This document shows positions 23,027 through 35,897 of a stretch of 64,000 nt of DNA, one piece after another. The position numbers and the translations under genes are program-made. Positions within the stretch are counted from its first letter, which is position 1. Each line of letters begins with the position of its first letter. The notes beneath the pieces were generated by a model. That model did no database searches. It saw only the letters and a list, made by a program, of their open reading frames with translations, and had not been told where the DNA came from. The DNA is from Pelodera strongyloides (lineage: Eukaryota > Nematoda > Chromadorea > Rhabditida > Rhabditidae), in the NCBI GenBank assembly GCA_036852015.1, contig JAANDG010000295.1:1-64000 (forward strand). Direction: 5' to 3'.

Positions 23027-24090
23027 AGGTTAAAGATAAGTATACTTTCCTCTCCTACCTGTTTGTCTTGTCCGGGACGCGCTCTTCCTATAAGAAGAAC
23101 TTTTGGTTCTGTTTAGCGGTCGAGGAACTCGGTCTTGCATCCAAACATTTGAATTATTTATCCTGAAGGAAGATTTGATTTGTTAATGCCTAATTACCTA
23201 ATTGCGAAGTATTGTGTGGGTGGTAATGGGGCAAAATTGTAGCGGTATTCCTTCCGGTGCGCGCTGTTTTGTAAAAAAAGCTCATGTTATAAAATGTGAT
23301 AGAGTCATAGAAGAGTCACAGGAACAGGAAAACAGTTTTGTAATTTGGTTCCGATATTTGTAATTCATTGAGCGGCAGAGCAACAAAAGAAATGATCAGA
23401 AATTAAATATCGGAAAATTATTCTCGTATAAAAGATAAAAACTCCCATTTGAAGAAAGTAGAAGAGCTATATATGGTTTGTAGTTGATGGCCTGTGCTCT
23501 ACTGTTCTACTGTCGACCCACTGCTTTGTTTGCTTATATGACCTAAGGTCATATACAAACGGAACCCTCCCCCGGCTAATGTAAATATTGGGTAGAGATC
23601 ATCTAGATATATTTATTTACATGTCATGGGCGATCCCTCCTGGCCCTAGCAAGACGTCAGCAATTGTCATCTGGATGTCGCCTACTGCTCAGGACTCTGC
23701 GGATGTCATAAGCAAACCTTGAAATAATAAAGGTCACGCTCTTGAAGCGTAAAAATTTTAAAATTTAATGTAAATAGAGATATGTATATTTATTACGTTT
23801 TTTCCTGTTAATTCTTGCGTAATTTTGATTTTTTACAACACAGTAAGGGGTGCCTGTGAATTGTGAATGTGAACACAGACATGCCCTCATTCAAAATAAG
23901 CTACTATGTACTTTACTAATTAAATGTTTCCAGTTTAGTAAAATATTGACTTCCAATATAAAGTTTTTTCCCTCCAAATGTTTTTTAGATACTATGGAAA
24001 GTGTACCGTAACTTTTGGCTATTATGGTGTACGGTGTACGGTAAGAGTCACTAATTGGCAAATTGCCATTAATTAATAACTAATTAATTT
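23027..24090. other. Intergenic upstream of DHTKD1, with a SINE-like tail
   Basis: At 23660-23760 lies another copy of the SINE-like body, ending CGCTCTTGAAGCGTAAAA. A small palindrome (ATATGACCTAAGGTCATAT, 23536-23554) is present. The missing first coding exon of DHTKD1 may be here; MACALLFY at about 23489 ends in the right phase but has a poor donor. Confidence 0.45.
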
Positions 24091-24097
24091 TGTTCAG

Positions 24098-27000
24098 ATG
24101 TCGTGCGGCAGGCGGTGCGTCTCTACCGTGCAGGAGATGGTGAATTTGGCCACCTTCCCGATGTTACGAGTACTTCTTTTAAACCAGGTGACTTAAGTTA
24201 AATTTGTAACAACAACAATCCTCACTTTGTCAATGTTTTCTACTATACTGAGCTAACTTTGTCTTTGCACATTTGTTCAAGATAATATTTGAGGCCGTTT
24301 CACCACCACACAGGGAGCCTAGCCTGGCCGCTGGCCTCCCCAAGGAGCTAAAGTGAGCGTAGGGTAGGGAGTGCGAACTCAGAAGAGGTTCAGAGCGCCC
24401 GTGAGCCTAGGGAGGGCTGCCTGTATGTCGGTGAATACGGCCTCTGTTCAATCTGTTTTGTTTGTATCCTATTTGTGAAAACTGTCATGACTGTTAGGCC
24501 CCTCAGGGTGCTCCATCGGTCCATGACAGTATTTTAAATTCTAAATATCAACATACTGTATTCTAAATATCTAAATACGGAATGTTTCCATATTTTCAGG
24601 GCATATGAATGCTGAAGATGCGCAACGAGTCCATTTAATCAACGCATTCCGAAGATATGGATATTTGAAGGCAGATTTGGACCCACTCGGGATTAGCCCC
24701 GTGAATAAGTAGGAGATTTATTTTCTTTTGTGTTTGTGTGCGGATTTCACTTCTTAAACTGAGCTGTGTATATTTCAGAAATTTCAGAAAACAATTTCAT
24801 GCTAGTTTGCACATGTATAACTCTCACTTGAAACACTTTGACAATCTTGCTTGCTAGTATTGATTGTGCAGTTGAGCCATATGCATTAAGCCAGAAGCAC
24901 TATGTGAGCCAGTTCGCTTGAAACGAAAATAAGTAAACGGCTCAAAAAAGGTGCTCGCCAGCCGTTCACCAAAATTGTGGTGTAGTTACCGCGCCAGCAC
25001 CTTGTTTTAGTGTGCCTTTTGATTTAGTGAGTTCTTAGTTCTTACCAACTTACCACACTACGAGCTCTGTTTATAGAAAATCTTTATTGGTCGATAGATG
25101 AGGCGAATTTTGTAAATTGAATTTTGTAATTTAGTCACCTTTCTTGGTGATTGAACTTCAACTCATTGACCCTATAAACATACATGATGAAATTTAGGGT
25201 ACCCGAGTTGGAGCCGGCGGTCTACGGTCTAGATCCGGCCTCCGATTTACCGGGAAAGAATCTGACTATGGACGACCTGGCCGGACAGCTGGAAAATGTT
25301 TATTCTGGACCCATGTCTACGGAATTTATGCACCTCAATGTGGGTTCTTTTCTTTGTTGCTCAGCTATTACAATTGAATAGTTTCTTTGGATATACATGG
25401 TTTCTGTAAGCGTGAGTGGTTCTGATTCACTGAGTGTAAGCTTTGTGTGCGTATCATAAACTTGCGTATTTGAGATTTGATTTGAGCATTGGTAATATAT
25501 ATTGGTTCGTTGGGTTGATCATTCAGTGATTGAATGAAGGTTCATTTTTATAAGTTAGAGTGATTTTATCCTTGAATCGTTTATTCTTATTCTTGATACG
25601 TTATATTGATTGATTGAGCATTTGTTGTATTTATTGATTATTCCTTACAAGCATTATTGATTTTATCATTGATTGGGTGTTTTCCTTAGAGCTGGGAAGA
25701 ACGACAGTGGTGGGCAACACAGTTTGAGGAGATGTGTGCCACTGAGCTCGGAAATGAGGACAGAGTGAAGCTGGCAAAGATTATGCTCAAGTGTGAGGTG
25801 AGGATTATCACAATGGTATTTATTTGGTTTCCCTTAAAGCGAAATGCTAGCCCCTTTGGAAAATTTGCATATGATAAGCAAATTCTATGTATCCTATGCT
25901 AATTTTGTACGATCGTCCACGGCAATCGTACAAAATTAGCATAGGATACATAGGATTTGCTTATCATATGCAAATTTTCTAAAGAGGCTAGCATTTCGCT
26001 TTAAGTTCTTCTAGCAAAGTGATTGTTGAGAGTGCGATTGTGCTATAGTATTGATTACTGTTAGGCTGCTCACATCCTATTGTCTTCATATGGTCTTTGT
26101 CTGCAGATATCATGGATTTTTTCGTAGACACAGCAGCAGGAATCTATTGAGGTGAAGCAAATACTGGTGACTACATAACATGCGTGAAACATTAAGCTGC
26201 AAAACCATAATAATACCTAAAATTTGCTTGTGTGCGTTCACTATTTGTTCTTTTAGAACTTTGACCACTTTATGACTCTCAAGTTCCCCACTGTGAAGAG
26301 GTACGGTAGCGAGGGCGCGGAATCGATGTTCGGATTCTTCTCAGAACTCTTTGACACTGCTCCGGAGAAGGGAATCCAACAGGTTGGAATTGGAACTTAG
26401 CATTTTATCATATGTTTCGGAGTCTCTAGGTAAGCTCTGCAGCGGAGCCGGAGCTCAGTAAGTTGTAAATGCCTCAGTACTTTATACTACTCAGAGCTTT
26501 ATGAAACATGTTTATAGGAAGCGAACCCCATTATCTTTTGACTACACCTATGTCTCGTGAGCCTTCTCCTTTAAGGAGTGTGCGAATGTCTAGAGCTTAT
26601 TTGTTCATTCATATGTTCTTGTAGCTCTCTTTATTTTGCATATTGTAGATTTTTGTTGGAATCGCTCACCGTGGCCGACTGAACCTGCTCACCGAGTTGA
26701 TGCAGTTCCCCCATGTGCAGATGTTCCGAAAGGTAGGCGATGATAGTTATGGGCCTGCTTTCTTGTTGTGAGGAGCCGTGGTTATATGGTATTTCGTGTG
26801 ATAAGAAATCGACTTGACTTCTGCTTGTAGCTGTGGAGCTAGGTGGTGTGATATTTTCATTATTCAGTATATTCAGTAACATGAACGTAGCGGGTAAAGA
26901 GTAAGGGAGGTCAATACTTCACAACTCACAACTCCTACGAGTAAGTCAACAATTTCCAGATGCGTGGAAAGCCGGAATTTCCACCAGATGTGCAAGGGTC

Positions 27001-30000
27001 CGGAGATGTGTTGTCTCACCTGGGTGAGTCAAATCAGTTTATTTATTTATTTATTTATTAAATAACACCACAGGGTGTGAATAACAATGAATGATGAAAA
27101 GAAAGTAATATATAACTTTAATCTAGTATCGGTTCAGATGTTTTATTGGGTGTTATATATCAGTGGTTGAGTGGTGCTTGTTTGGTAGGAACCGTGTATT
27201 ATGAAATAGGCTAACAATAATTATACGTCGAGCAATTTGTCCGCTGGAACTCGTCGCCTGTGCGCAGAGGTCATAAGCAAACATTTTGAATTTGAACTCC
27301 CTTGAATAAAGGTGCACGCTCTTGAAGCGTAAAACAAAATTTAGTTTAAATTATATATGCGTGTCTTATCTATCGAGGTGAGTCAGAGGAAGTTGCATTT
27401 TTTGACGACGTTTAGGCCATATGTTCTGTTACGAGTGAACTGCTTGCTACTGACAGTTGTTCTGTAAATAAACAAACATGTTTTCAGTGAGCTCTTTTGA
27501 TCACGAGACGCCCGAGGGTAAAGTTCACATTTCGATGCTTCCGAATCCGTCGCATTTGGAGGCGGTCAACCCGGTTGCTATGGGAAAGGCCCGTGGACGG
27601 AGCAGGTAAGGACTTTAGGGGATTAGGTGTGCCACTCCTTTTAAAGTGGTAGGGCACGTGGTTTTGAAACTGCATTCCAATGTAATATGCAAGTGGTGTT
27701 CCATTCTGTGCCAGGAAATGCCCAGACCCCAGACGGGTCCAGGAACTACTGTTTAATGTTGCGAGTGTGTTTGTTGTACCTGTAGTATGTTAAGAAATTG
27801 GAATTGTTATTGTTGTAAATATATATCCAATCAGCGACTATAAGACATGAGCATAATAAAGAAGAACAAAAGTTGAAGTCAAGCAAAGTCTCACAGCTAG
27901 CAATAACCGAGTATTCCACTCTGCGGGCCATGTTCTATATAACATGTATATAAAATTCAACATTTTGTCCCTTCACTTCAGATCACTAAATGTGGGCGAC
28001 TATTCCACGGAGACAGGCGCGCGACATGGAGATTCTGTCCTTTGCGTACAAGTACACGGAGATGGAGCATTTACTGGACAGGTGAGGTTTTTTTATTTGA
28101 TTTGATGTTTTGTGAAATTTGATTGTCTGTTATAAGAAAATGTGCAATAATATTTCGGATTTTTCTATTGAGAATTAATGGATCTTCGTAGGGATGTTGC
28201 AAGTCATGTGTATATTTGGCTAGTGTGGAAGTGGAATTATAGTTTCTTTCGGTTGTTAGTTTCTGAATATTACAGAGGTTTGTAATTTGATTGTGTTAAA
28301 TCTTCCAGGGAATTGTGTGGGAATCAATCGCCCTTTCTCAAGCGCCGCACTTTAGAGTCGGTGGATCGGTGCATTTGGTTACAAACAATCAGGTGGGATT
28401 GATTTAACAGTAATCTTGAGCTTGAGTGATTTTATTTTTAATGAATAGTAATTTGAGAAATTAGGCAATTAATATGTTCTAATAGTGTAGTATGTAGCGC
28501 ATAATATAAGTGATATACTGTAGTGTGAAAGGGATAGAATACGACTACAAGGGGAACCAAAACCCCGATATGGCACCGATCAAGTGCCTCGAAAAATCCG
28601 GCCTTGATCGGAGTCAAATCCGGGTTTTATGGAAAATAATCGGGGGTTTTGTAAAATGATCGGGGTGTTTCAGTTTCCGGTGCAGCCTCACTTGCGCTAG
28701 AGAAATTGAGATTACCTATGTAGTTTAGGTGGCCTTCACCGCCGAATCACACATTGGACGGTCGTCGGTGCACTGCACGGATATTGCGAAGGCGTTCGAG
28801 TGCCCCGTGCTACATGTTAATGGAGACCACCCGGAGGTTTGTTGAAGACTTCTTGGGAGGTCCTCCAGACCGTGACCGTCATGTGTTTGGTCTTTTCGAT
28901 CTATTTCACCGTATGGTTACCGTCCGTGACCGTCATGTGTTTGGTCTTTTCGATTTATTTCACCGTATGGTTGCGCTGTATACGTGTATACTGTAAGATA
29001 CTGTACCTGTAATCGTGTGCTCGTGCTGTAATTTATTACAGTATGATTTTCATACATGATAATGTTTAGGGCGTTTTGCTACCCTACCGTATTTCGGTCC
29101 GAAAGTTATGATCTACTTTTCAAGGATAATGATAAACTAATTTAATTATTTAGGAGTTGGTCAAGGCCACCCGCTTGGCCATTGCCTACAGGGAGAAGTT
29201 CAGAAAGGACGTGTTCATCAACTTGGTCTGCTTCCGTAAATATGGACATAATGAGCTAGATGACCCGACATTCACGAATCCGAAGTTGTACAAGGTGAGT
29301 AAGGGTATTTTATATTTGTTTGGTTTTAATAATAATACGTTTATTGGAATGATAAGCGTACTCCGTAGTTTGAGATATGGTAATTTTCTGAAACTGCAGA
29401 ATATTTCGAGTATTATGAAACAAGCTAAATTATTCTCTGAGCTAACGGTGCGGTATCTGCACCAGCATAGCCCGATGGTTCATGGAACTACGATATACTA
29501 AATTTTTTCGACTAATGACGACGAATCACGGTGATTTGAAATTGAAAAGTTTTCTTTTAGGCCGTCCACGCACGCGAATCTGTTCCGCGCATGTATGCCG
29601 ATGAGCTTATTCACGTGGGTCTTTTAACTGAGGAAGAGGTGAGGCTTAAGTAAAATTATTATGTTTTCTTTTTGTTTGTCAATTGTCACTTGTCGCGTTT
29701 CGTAGGAAAATGTTATTGTTATTTGAATAACTATAATGTTATTTGAAATTTTGATCTTTCCTTTTAGGTGAAAACCCTGAAGGACGAGCATACCGATAAG
29801 TTAATGCAAGAGTTCCGAAAGGTGGACAGCACACCGCCAGTGTAAGCTTTTGTAATTTGCAAGGTTCGTGTAAACGTGTAATTTAGTGTTACTGTGGTGA
29901 TATGTTAATACGAAAACCTGGAGCAAAGAAGGGTCTAGTGATATGAAACTGTTTGTTCGTTAGTGTTCTGTTAGTGATTTTATACGCATACACGTAATCA

Positions 30001-30108
30001 TATGTCGATTCTTGATAAGTCTCGTCTCCTACGTTGCATGAGGGAAATTGGGAAATAAGCATGAAGTATTATTGTTATTATTATAATAATAATAATTATT
30101 AGTATTAG

Positions 30109-30163
<55 letters not shown>

Positions 30164-33100
30164 TTTATTATTATTATTTTTATTATTAGTGATTATTGAT
30201 TATGATCACTTTAGCGCCAAGCACCTTGATGGATTGTGGAAAGGTTTCGTGCAATCTCCCAAAGCAGTGGAAGTGTGGGACACTGGAGTGAACCCTGATC
30301 TTCTCAGATATGTTGGTGCGGCGAGTGTGAAGGTTCCAGAGAACTTTGTGAGTTTTGCTTCTGAATTATGCCTTCACTTTATTCTCACGTATAATAGTGT
30401 AATCACACACGTAGACTTTACATGTAGAATACGTGAGTATATGTGCGTGTTGTTGCTTAGTTATCTTATATTTAGTGACTATTGGTTGTGCACAATATGT
30501 GTCGGTATCCGTAGCGCAGCTTGCTTAGGAATGTTATATGTTTCTTGTTGGTTGCCAAGGATTAACAGTAGCTTCGTAGTTTAAAAACTGCTTTCCCAGA
30601 ATCTACACCCACATTTGCAAAAGATGCATGCTGACGCCAGGTTGAATAAGCTGACTTCTGGAGAGGGAATCGATTGGGCGACGGCTGAGGTAATATACTT
30701 TCATTTGCAAGTGGAAAACTGTTCAATTCCATTGTTGAGATTCCTGACCTGAAAGATACCATGACTGCAGCTTTACGTTTTGAGTCACTATATAGTAAGC
30801 TTGCAACATTGCGTTTTTTCACGGTGCATAGTTTATTGTTCGTATAGATCGAGGCACCAAGATAGCCAGGGATAATTCAACAAATCACAAAACAGCTTCT
30901 TATGACGAGTGCGTGCTCAACTCGTTACACATAATGTGTCTCAGTTAGTTACTTCTGGCAAGCGCCAAGCTGATGAGTAGTTAATACAGTAATTCCCATT
31001 CAGGCCCTTGCTTTCGGTAGTATTCTAATGGACGGAAATGATGTGCGAATATCTGGACAAGATGTTGGACGAGCGACTTTCTCACACAGGTTAGTAAGGG
31101 AAGGGGGATAGTTGAATATTTTTTTGGAATGTTTTCTAAACACCTTATGTCTTATGTTATAAGCTGGGGGAAATGTTTGTCCATGTTAAAACGACGCGTT
31201 AGAGATGCTGCCCCTTAAAAACTGTTTATAAAATAATCATTTATCGTGTGGACTGACAATGTGCGGTGAGCAATCATCACTTAACCTAGTAATAGGGCAG
31301 CTTGAGATCTTGTTGTTTGTATAAATGTTGCCTAGTATTAGCGTAACTCTTGGTTTGCAGGCACGCGATGCTCGTTGACCAGAATTCGGACAAAATATAC
31401 GTGCCTTTGAATTCGATTGATGAGAACCAGAAGGGCAAGTTGGAGGTACGAACGATCAACATATTACATATGCATGTATATATACATCTCATACATATGT
31501 TTGGGCCTTGATCTATCCGTTTATTTTAGTGTTATTTCTACTGTAGATCAGCTGTCGATGGTTGGCACTTGTTATTAATTACTCTTTCAGGTGGCCAATA
31601 ACCTTCTCTCAGAGGAAGCGATCCTTGGATTTGAATTTGGATTCAGTATGGAAAACCCGCGACGGTAAGCTTTTCGGTGTTGAGATAGCTTAGCTATAAA
31701 TATTGTAGATCGAGCTTCATCAGTTTGAGTTGCATAGACTTTATTTGCCGCTTAAGTGCCGGAAAACAGGGAGTGTTGCATGTAATGTGTTGGCATTGGG
31801 AATAGCTTTGTTCATTGAATTTATTTTATTTTATTTTTATTTGCAATTTTCTTCTGCTGTAATGCGTTTTTCCTTTCAGGTTATGTGTGTGGGAGGCTCA
31901 ATTTGGTGACTTTTTCAATGGAGCCCAGATCATGATCGACACGTTTGTGGCGTCTGCTGAGAGTAAGTTAGCTAGCTTGTAGGGTTTCTGATTTTCATTG
32001 GTGATGAAAAATGGATGTTAGCGAGGGAGAGAGAGAGAGAGAATGCAGCGGGAGAGAGGGGCATAGGGGAATTCCCTCCAAAGAGTTTGTTCAAATCATA
32101 ATCATTCTAGGCAAATGGCTCACCCAATCCGGCCTGGTCATGCTCCTTCCACACGGAATTGACGGAGCTGGACCCGAACATTCGAGTTGTAGAATGGAGA
32201 GATTCCTACAGCTGGCCGACTCGAGGTGGGTTGCATGAAGTCTGGGGCTGATTTTTGGTGAGGGAGTTATCTCATGACGTGCCTATGTTACACAATGGTG
32301 TTCCTTGTAGTACGTGATTCAAATATCTGTTAGACTGAGCCTTTTTATACTTGTCCCTCTACTTACTACTATTTCACTCTTCTGATATTGAGAGTGATTG
32401 TACCGAATAAAAATGTGTACCTTTACTTTTTTTACTGCTGCTCATAACTAGTGCTCAGACATTCGTACCTAATTACTAATATATATGGGTACTGAATAGC
32501 TTAAATTGCAGAGAAGATCAGATCCCAGTCGATGGAGAAAATGTGAACATTCGTGTTGTGAACCCTACCACCGCTGCACAATACTTCCATTTATTGAGGA
32601 GACAGGTAGCCTTTTTATTTTATATTTCTTACCGTAGATAGAGGATTCTCAGTTTTGACGCGTGCTTTGTACGAATTACTTGTTCCGAAAAAGTGACATA
32701 AGTTTTATTGTGTAGGGTTTTCTAGCTAATCTGGAGGTATAATTGTTATTGTTATCATCTCATTGACTCTTTAATAGCATTTAGGTAAGTTAGGTTCTTC
32801 TCTTTATGTGCTTATCTTTAGGTCATCACTCCATATCGCAAGCCATTGATTGTAGTTGCACCGAAGGTTTTGTTGAGGCATCCGATGGTAAGCCATTTCA
32901 ATATTGTTATAAAGCTATAATTATAATTATGAACATTTACATTTGTCATTTGTGAGTATCGAAAGTTGTCTCAGATCAAGCCGATGTAACTAACATTCAG
33001 TTCAGCATTCCAGTATATCATTCGTTAGGTATACTATGGTATATTTGTTATTGTTTATTGTTTAGTATGTGCTCTGTGCTTTCTTTTTGCCTTTCATACT

Positions 33101-35256
33101 TTCAACTTTCAACTTACAATTTGGTCTCGCTGATTTGGTTTCATCACTATTACTTATTACCGCAGTATTTAAAAGCCTTTACTTCACTTATTTATTTCAC
33201 GGATGTGTTGTCATTTAGGCTGCGTCCACAATGGCAGAATTGGCCCCCGGAACTCACTTCCATACAGTAATTCCCGAGCAAAAGAAGGATGTGAGCAAAG
33301 TGGAAAAGGTAGATTACGGTAGATTTAGTTTGCCGATTGTATACGGTAATGCAGATTACGGTAGATTTATTCTTCCGATTATGTACGGTAGTGTATGTTA
33401 CGGTAGATTTAGTTCGCTGATTGTATACGGTAGTGTATATTACGGTAGAGTTAATATACGGTAGTGTAGATTACGGTAGATTTAGTTTGCCGATTGTGAT
33501 TGTATACGGTAGTGTAGATTACGGTAGATTTAGTTTGCCGATTGTATACGGTATCCTGTAGTTCCAGGTTGCCTTTGTGGTTTTATATTCAGTGATATGT
33601 GTGTTTTGATTACCCGAACGTCCGGAAACTGTGCTTGGTATATATTATTAGAGCCGTGTAGAAGTATGTAAAGTCTCGTCGAATCGATTCTTTATTATTA
33701 GTGGGCTTCGAACTTTCTTTATAAATTTACTTCAGGTGGTGTTCGTGAGTGGAAAGCATTGGATAGCACTGGATAAGGCGAGAAAAGAGAAGGGACTAGA
33801 GGATAAGGTGGGAAATTGGGATTTAAAGTCGTAGTGTACCCAGTTCGGGAAATTTGCATGTGATACGCCTATCTTATGTGTATCTGTTAAATTCAGCGTT
33901 TTTTTTTTAATCTAAGCAAATTTTGTGCCCGTCCGGCAAGCCGCCCTGCCGGCACCAAGTTAACACAGGACACGTAGGATATGTGTCTCATGTACAAATT
34001 TCCAAAAGTAGGTACAGTACCCAGTACTGCTTTAATGTTTGAAATTTAGTGTTTTTTTTGCGAAAATAAGTAGCGAAAGAGTATAGGCTTTGCGGAGTTC
34101 CAACGTTTCTATAAAGGAAAAGTTTTCCTTTCTTTTTTTCTTTTATGTTCCCGGCACGTTTGTCAAAACAAAATGTTTTAAAAACTGTATTTTTGTTACT
34201 TGAGTTTTGCTTAAAACTACTGTAACCATGAAAGAGTATACTGTTCGTCACAAAATAAAAGACAACTAACACTTGCGCAAATATATATATATATTTTTTT
34301 AATATTTTACTCTCCTTAGGTGGCTCTGGTTCGCGTGGAATCGCTATGTCCTTTCCCAGCGGCGGAGCTCACGGAGGCTGTGAAGAAATACCCACAAGCA
34401 AAGAGTTGGTTTTATTGAGATTTAATATTAGTAAACGTTCTAATGCGGCCGGGTGACTGCGACTAAATTGGGCTTCTATTTTTCTTTTAACAATGGTTTG
34501 TTATATTTTTATGTTCAGGGTACTCTAGGCTAGGATACTGTAGGTTTGATATAGTCATTTATTTTGCATTAATTATTTTTGTTTCCAGACTTTGTGTGGT
34601 CACAAGAAGAGGCGCGCAACGCTGGAGCCTGGTCCTTTATGAGGCCCCGATTCGAGAATGCACTCGGAATTTCGGTGAGTACTGTACCACTGTTGAATGT
34701 GCTTCATTTTCTATTCTTTGCCCTTCTTTCACTTTACTAATTTAACTTATCCCCTTCAAAGCCAATCAAAGAAAGCAATGTAAAAATTTTATTATAAAAT
34801 ACACATATTAAATGACGCGTTTTATTTTGGATTGTCACATCATCCGCGTATATGCTTGCAAATCAAATCGAGAAAACAAATCAAAATCAAGAGCAAATCG
34901 AAGACTAATTTTCTAGTTATCTGAACATGTAAACAAAGAGGAAGCAAAGAGTTTATAGCTAACGACATCATGGACAACAGGCGACCCGACTAGTGTACTG
35001 TTGTTATTTAATAACAATTTTTGTTCACCCGCATACCGCATACTATGCTACATAGAACTAGACTAGAACCGGCTATGTTGAGTGTTTTGTTTGGTGTTTC
35101 TATGAATGTCTATTTTTATAGGTTGATTGATTGATTCTAATTTTCTTTCAGCTGAAATTCGCCGGACGTCCTGAATTGGCGTGGACTGCTACCGCGATAG
35201 CTGAACACCATGCACAGGAAGCGGAGAAGGTTATTGAAGACACATTTGCTGCTTAA
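24098..35256 (+). CDS. 2-oxoadipate dehydrogenase E1 (DHTKD1-type), mitochondrial; first exon not found
   Basis: Thiamine-diphosphate E1 that decarboxylates 2-oxoadipate in lysine/tryptophan breakdown. Twenty-eight exons in unbroken phase, 895 residues; human DHTKD1 is about 919. Exons: 24098-24187, 24600-24708, 25198-25339, 25690-25797, 26257-26382, 26649-26732, 26960-27023, 27488-27605, 27982-28081, 28309-28392, 28729-28836, 29154-29294, 29561-29638, 29768-29841, 30215-30347, 30600-30689, 31004-31089, 31361-31445, 31591-31664, 31880-31962, 32111-32225, 32512-32605, 32822-32887, 33219-33308, 33736-33807, 34320-34404, 34589-34674, 35152-35256. Key motifs: [37 protein letters not shown] (diphosphate site), [39 protein letters not shown]. 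The ATG at 24098 is out of frame, so the targeting-peptide exon lies upstream. Features favour DHTKD1 over OGDH: shorter N-terminus and [12 protein letters not shown] context. Confidence 0.93.
24297..24452. mobile_element. MITE family H, copy 1
   Basis: Inverted ends GAGGCCGTTTCACCACC and GGTGAATACGGCCTC, with inner CAGGGAGC arms. DHTKD1 intron 1. Relative at 39.29 kb. Confidence 0.75.
25833..26004. mobile_element. MITE family B, copy 2
   Basis: Near-perfect palindrome flanked by TTAA on both sides: TTAA-AGCGAAATGCTAGC and GCTAGCATTTCGC-TTAA, with a centre of CGATCGTCCACGGCAATCG. DHTKD1 intron. Confidence 0.92.
27030..27345. mobile_element. SINE-like element with (ATTT)n start
   Basis: (ATTT)n then AAATAACACC at the left and AAGGTGCACGCTCTTGAAG plus CGTAAAAC at the right. 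The body shares GTCGAGCAATTTGTC and ATAAGCAAAC with 45.1 kb. DHTKD1 intron. Confidence 0.55.
28866..28975. repeat. Two-copy tandem duplication
   Basis: CCGTGACCGTCATGTG through CACCGTATGGTT occurs twice with a 53-55 base period and a single C/T difference inside the shared block. DHTKD1 intron. Confidence 0.85.
30064..30187. repeat. (ATT)n microsatellite
   Basis: About 120 bases of ATT/AGT triplets ending 27 bases before the DHTKD1 exon at 30215. Confidence 0.92.
33309..33550. repeat. Minisatellite of about 43 bp, TACGGTA-rich
   Basis: Five to six units of GATTACGGTAGATTTAGTT + TGCCGATTGTATACGGTAG + TGTA, directly after a DHTKD1 donor. Confidence 0.88.
33835..34034. mobile_element. MITE family C, copy 1 (decayed)
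   Basis: GGAAATTTGCATGTGATACG on the left against GTACAAATTTCCAAAAGTAG on the right, resembling the better copy at 51.35 kb. DHTKD1 intron. Confidence 0.55.
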
Positions 35257-35897
35257 ATTATAATTAAGCATTTGTAGTTTATAGTTTAGTGTCAATTGTG
35301 GTAATTAGAACTTTGTAGTCTGATGGTCTGGACTAACATTTACCGTATGCAGTCATTTTCTCATTTTAAGTTTTAGAAGCTTACCGTAGTTGTAAGGAAT
35401 TAGGTATATTTCCCTTATTGGGGAGCGTTTGCGTTCTTGTTTGGAGGCGTATTAGTGTTATAGAGTTTCTTCTAAGAGGAGACATCCTCTATCCCTATAG
35501 TATGTGTATAGTTTTCTGGCCGAGTGTGGTTCGTAACAAGTAACAGTAGATTGGTGCGTAATTAAACCAAGATGCATTCCTATGCTTTTTACCTAGTGTA
35601 TATTGTTTGTTGTAGTTTCTTTTAGAAGTTTTCAGGTTAGCACGGCATTTTTTTTTGCTCACTTTTGAAGATTGCGCCTTATTTTGTAGCGAGTAGTTTT
35701 AAGTGCTTCAGAGTTTATGCTCTTATAAGCCTTTATGAAATGTTTTCTATGTAACGATGAATCGGTGATATTGTTGTAGGTACGTGTATGTACGAAGTTT
35801 GTGTATTTTGTAAGTAATAATACATTTTTATTATAAACATGAAGCAGTATCACAATTTATCACAGATTTTCGGAATTGGTGCGTCGTTTTATTTAAT
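35257..35897. other. Convergent 3' ends of DHTKD1 and the dikinase gene
   Basis: 3' UTR sequence of both genes; stop codons are 641 bp apart. No gene or clear repeat inside. Confidence 0.6.

Noticed and set aside
24098..24187. ATG at 24098 as the DHTKD1 start codon
   Set aside because: Its frame reaches the donor in the wrong phase. The frame that matches DHTKD1 and the next exon is shifted and needs a preceding exon.
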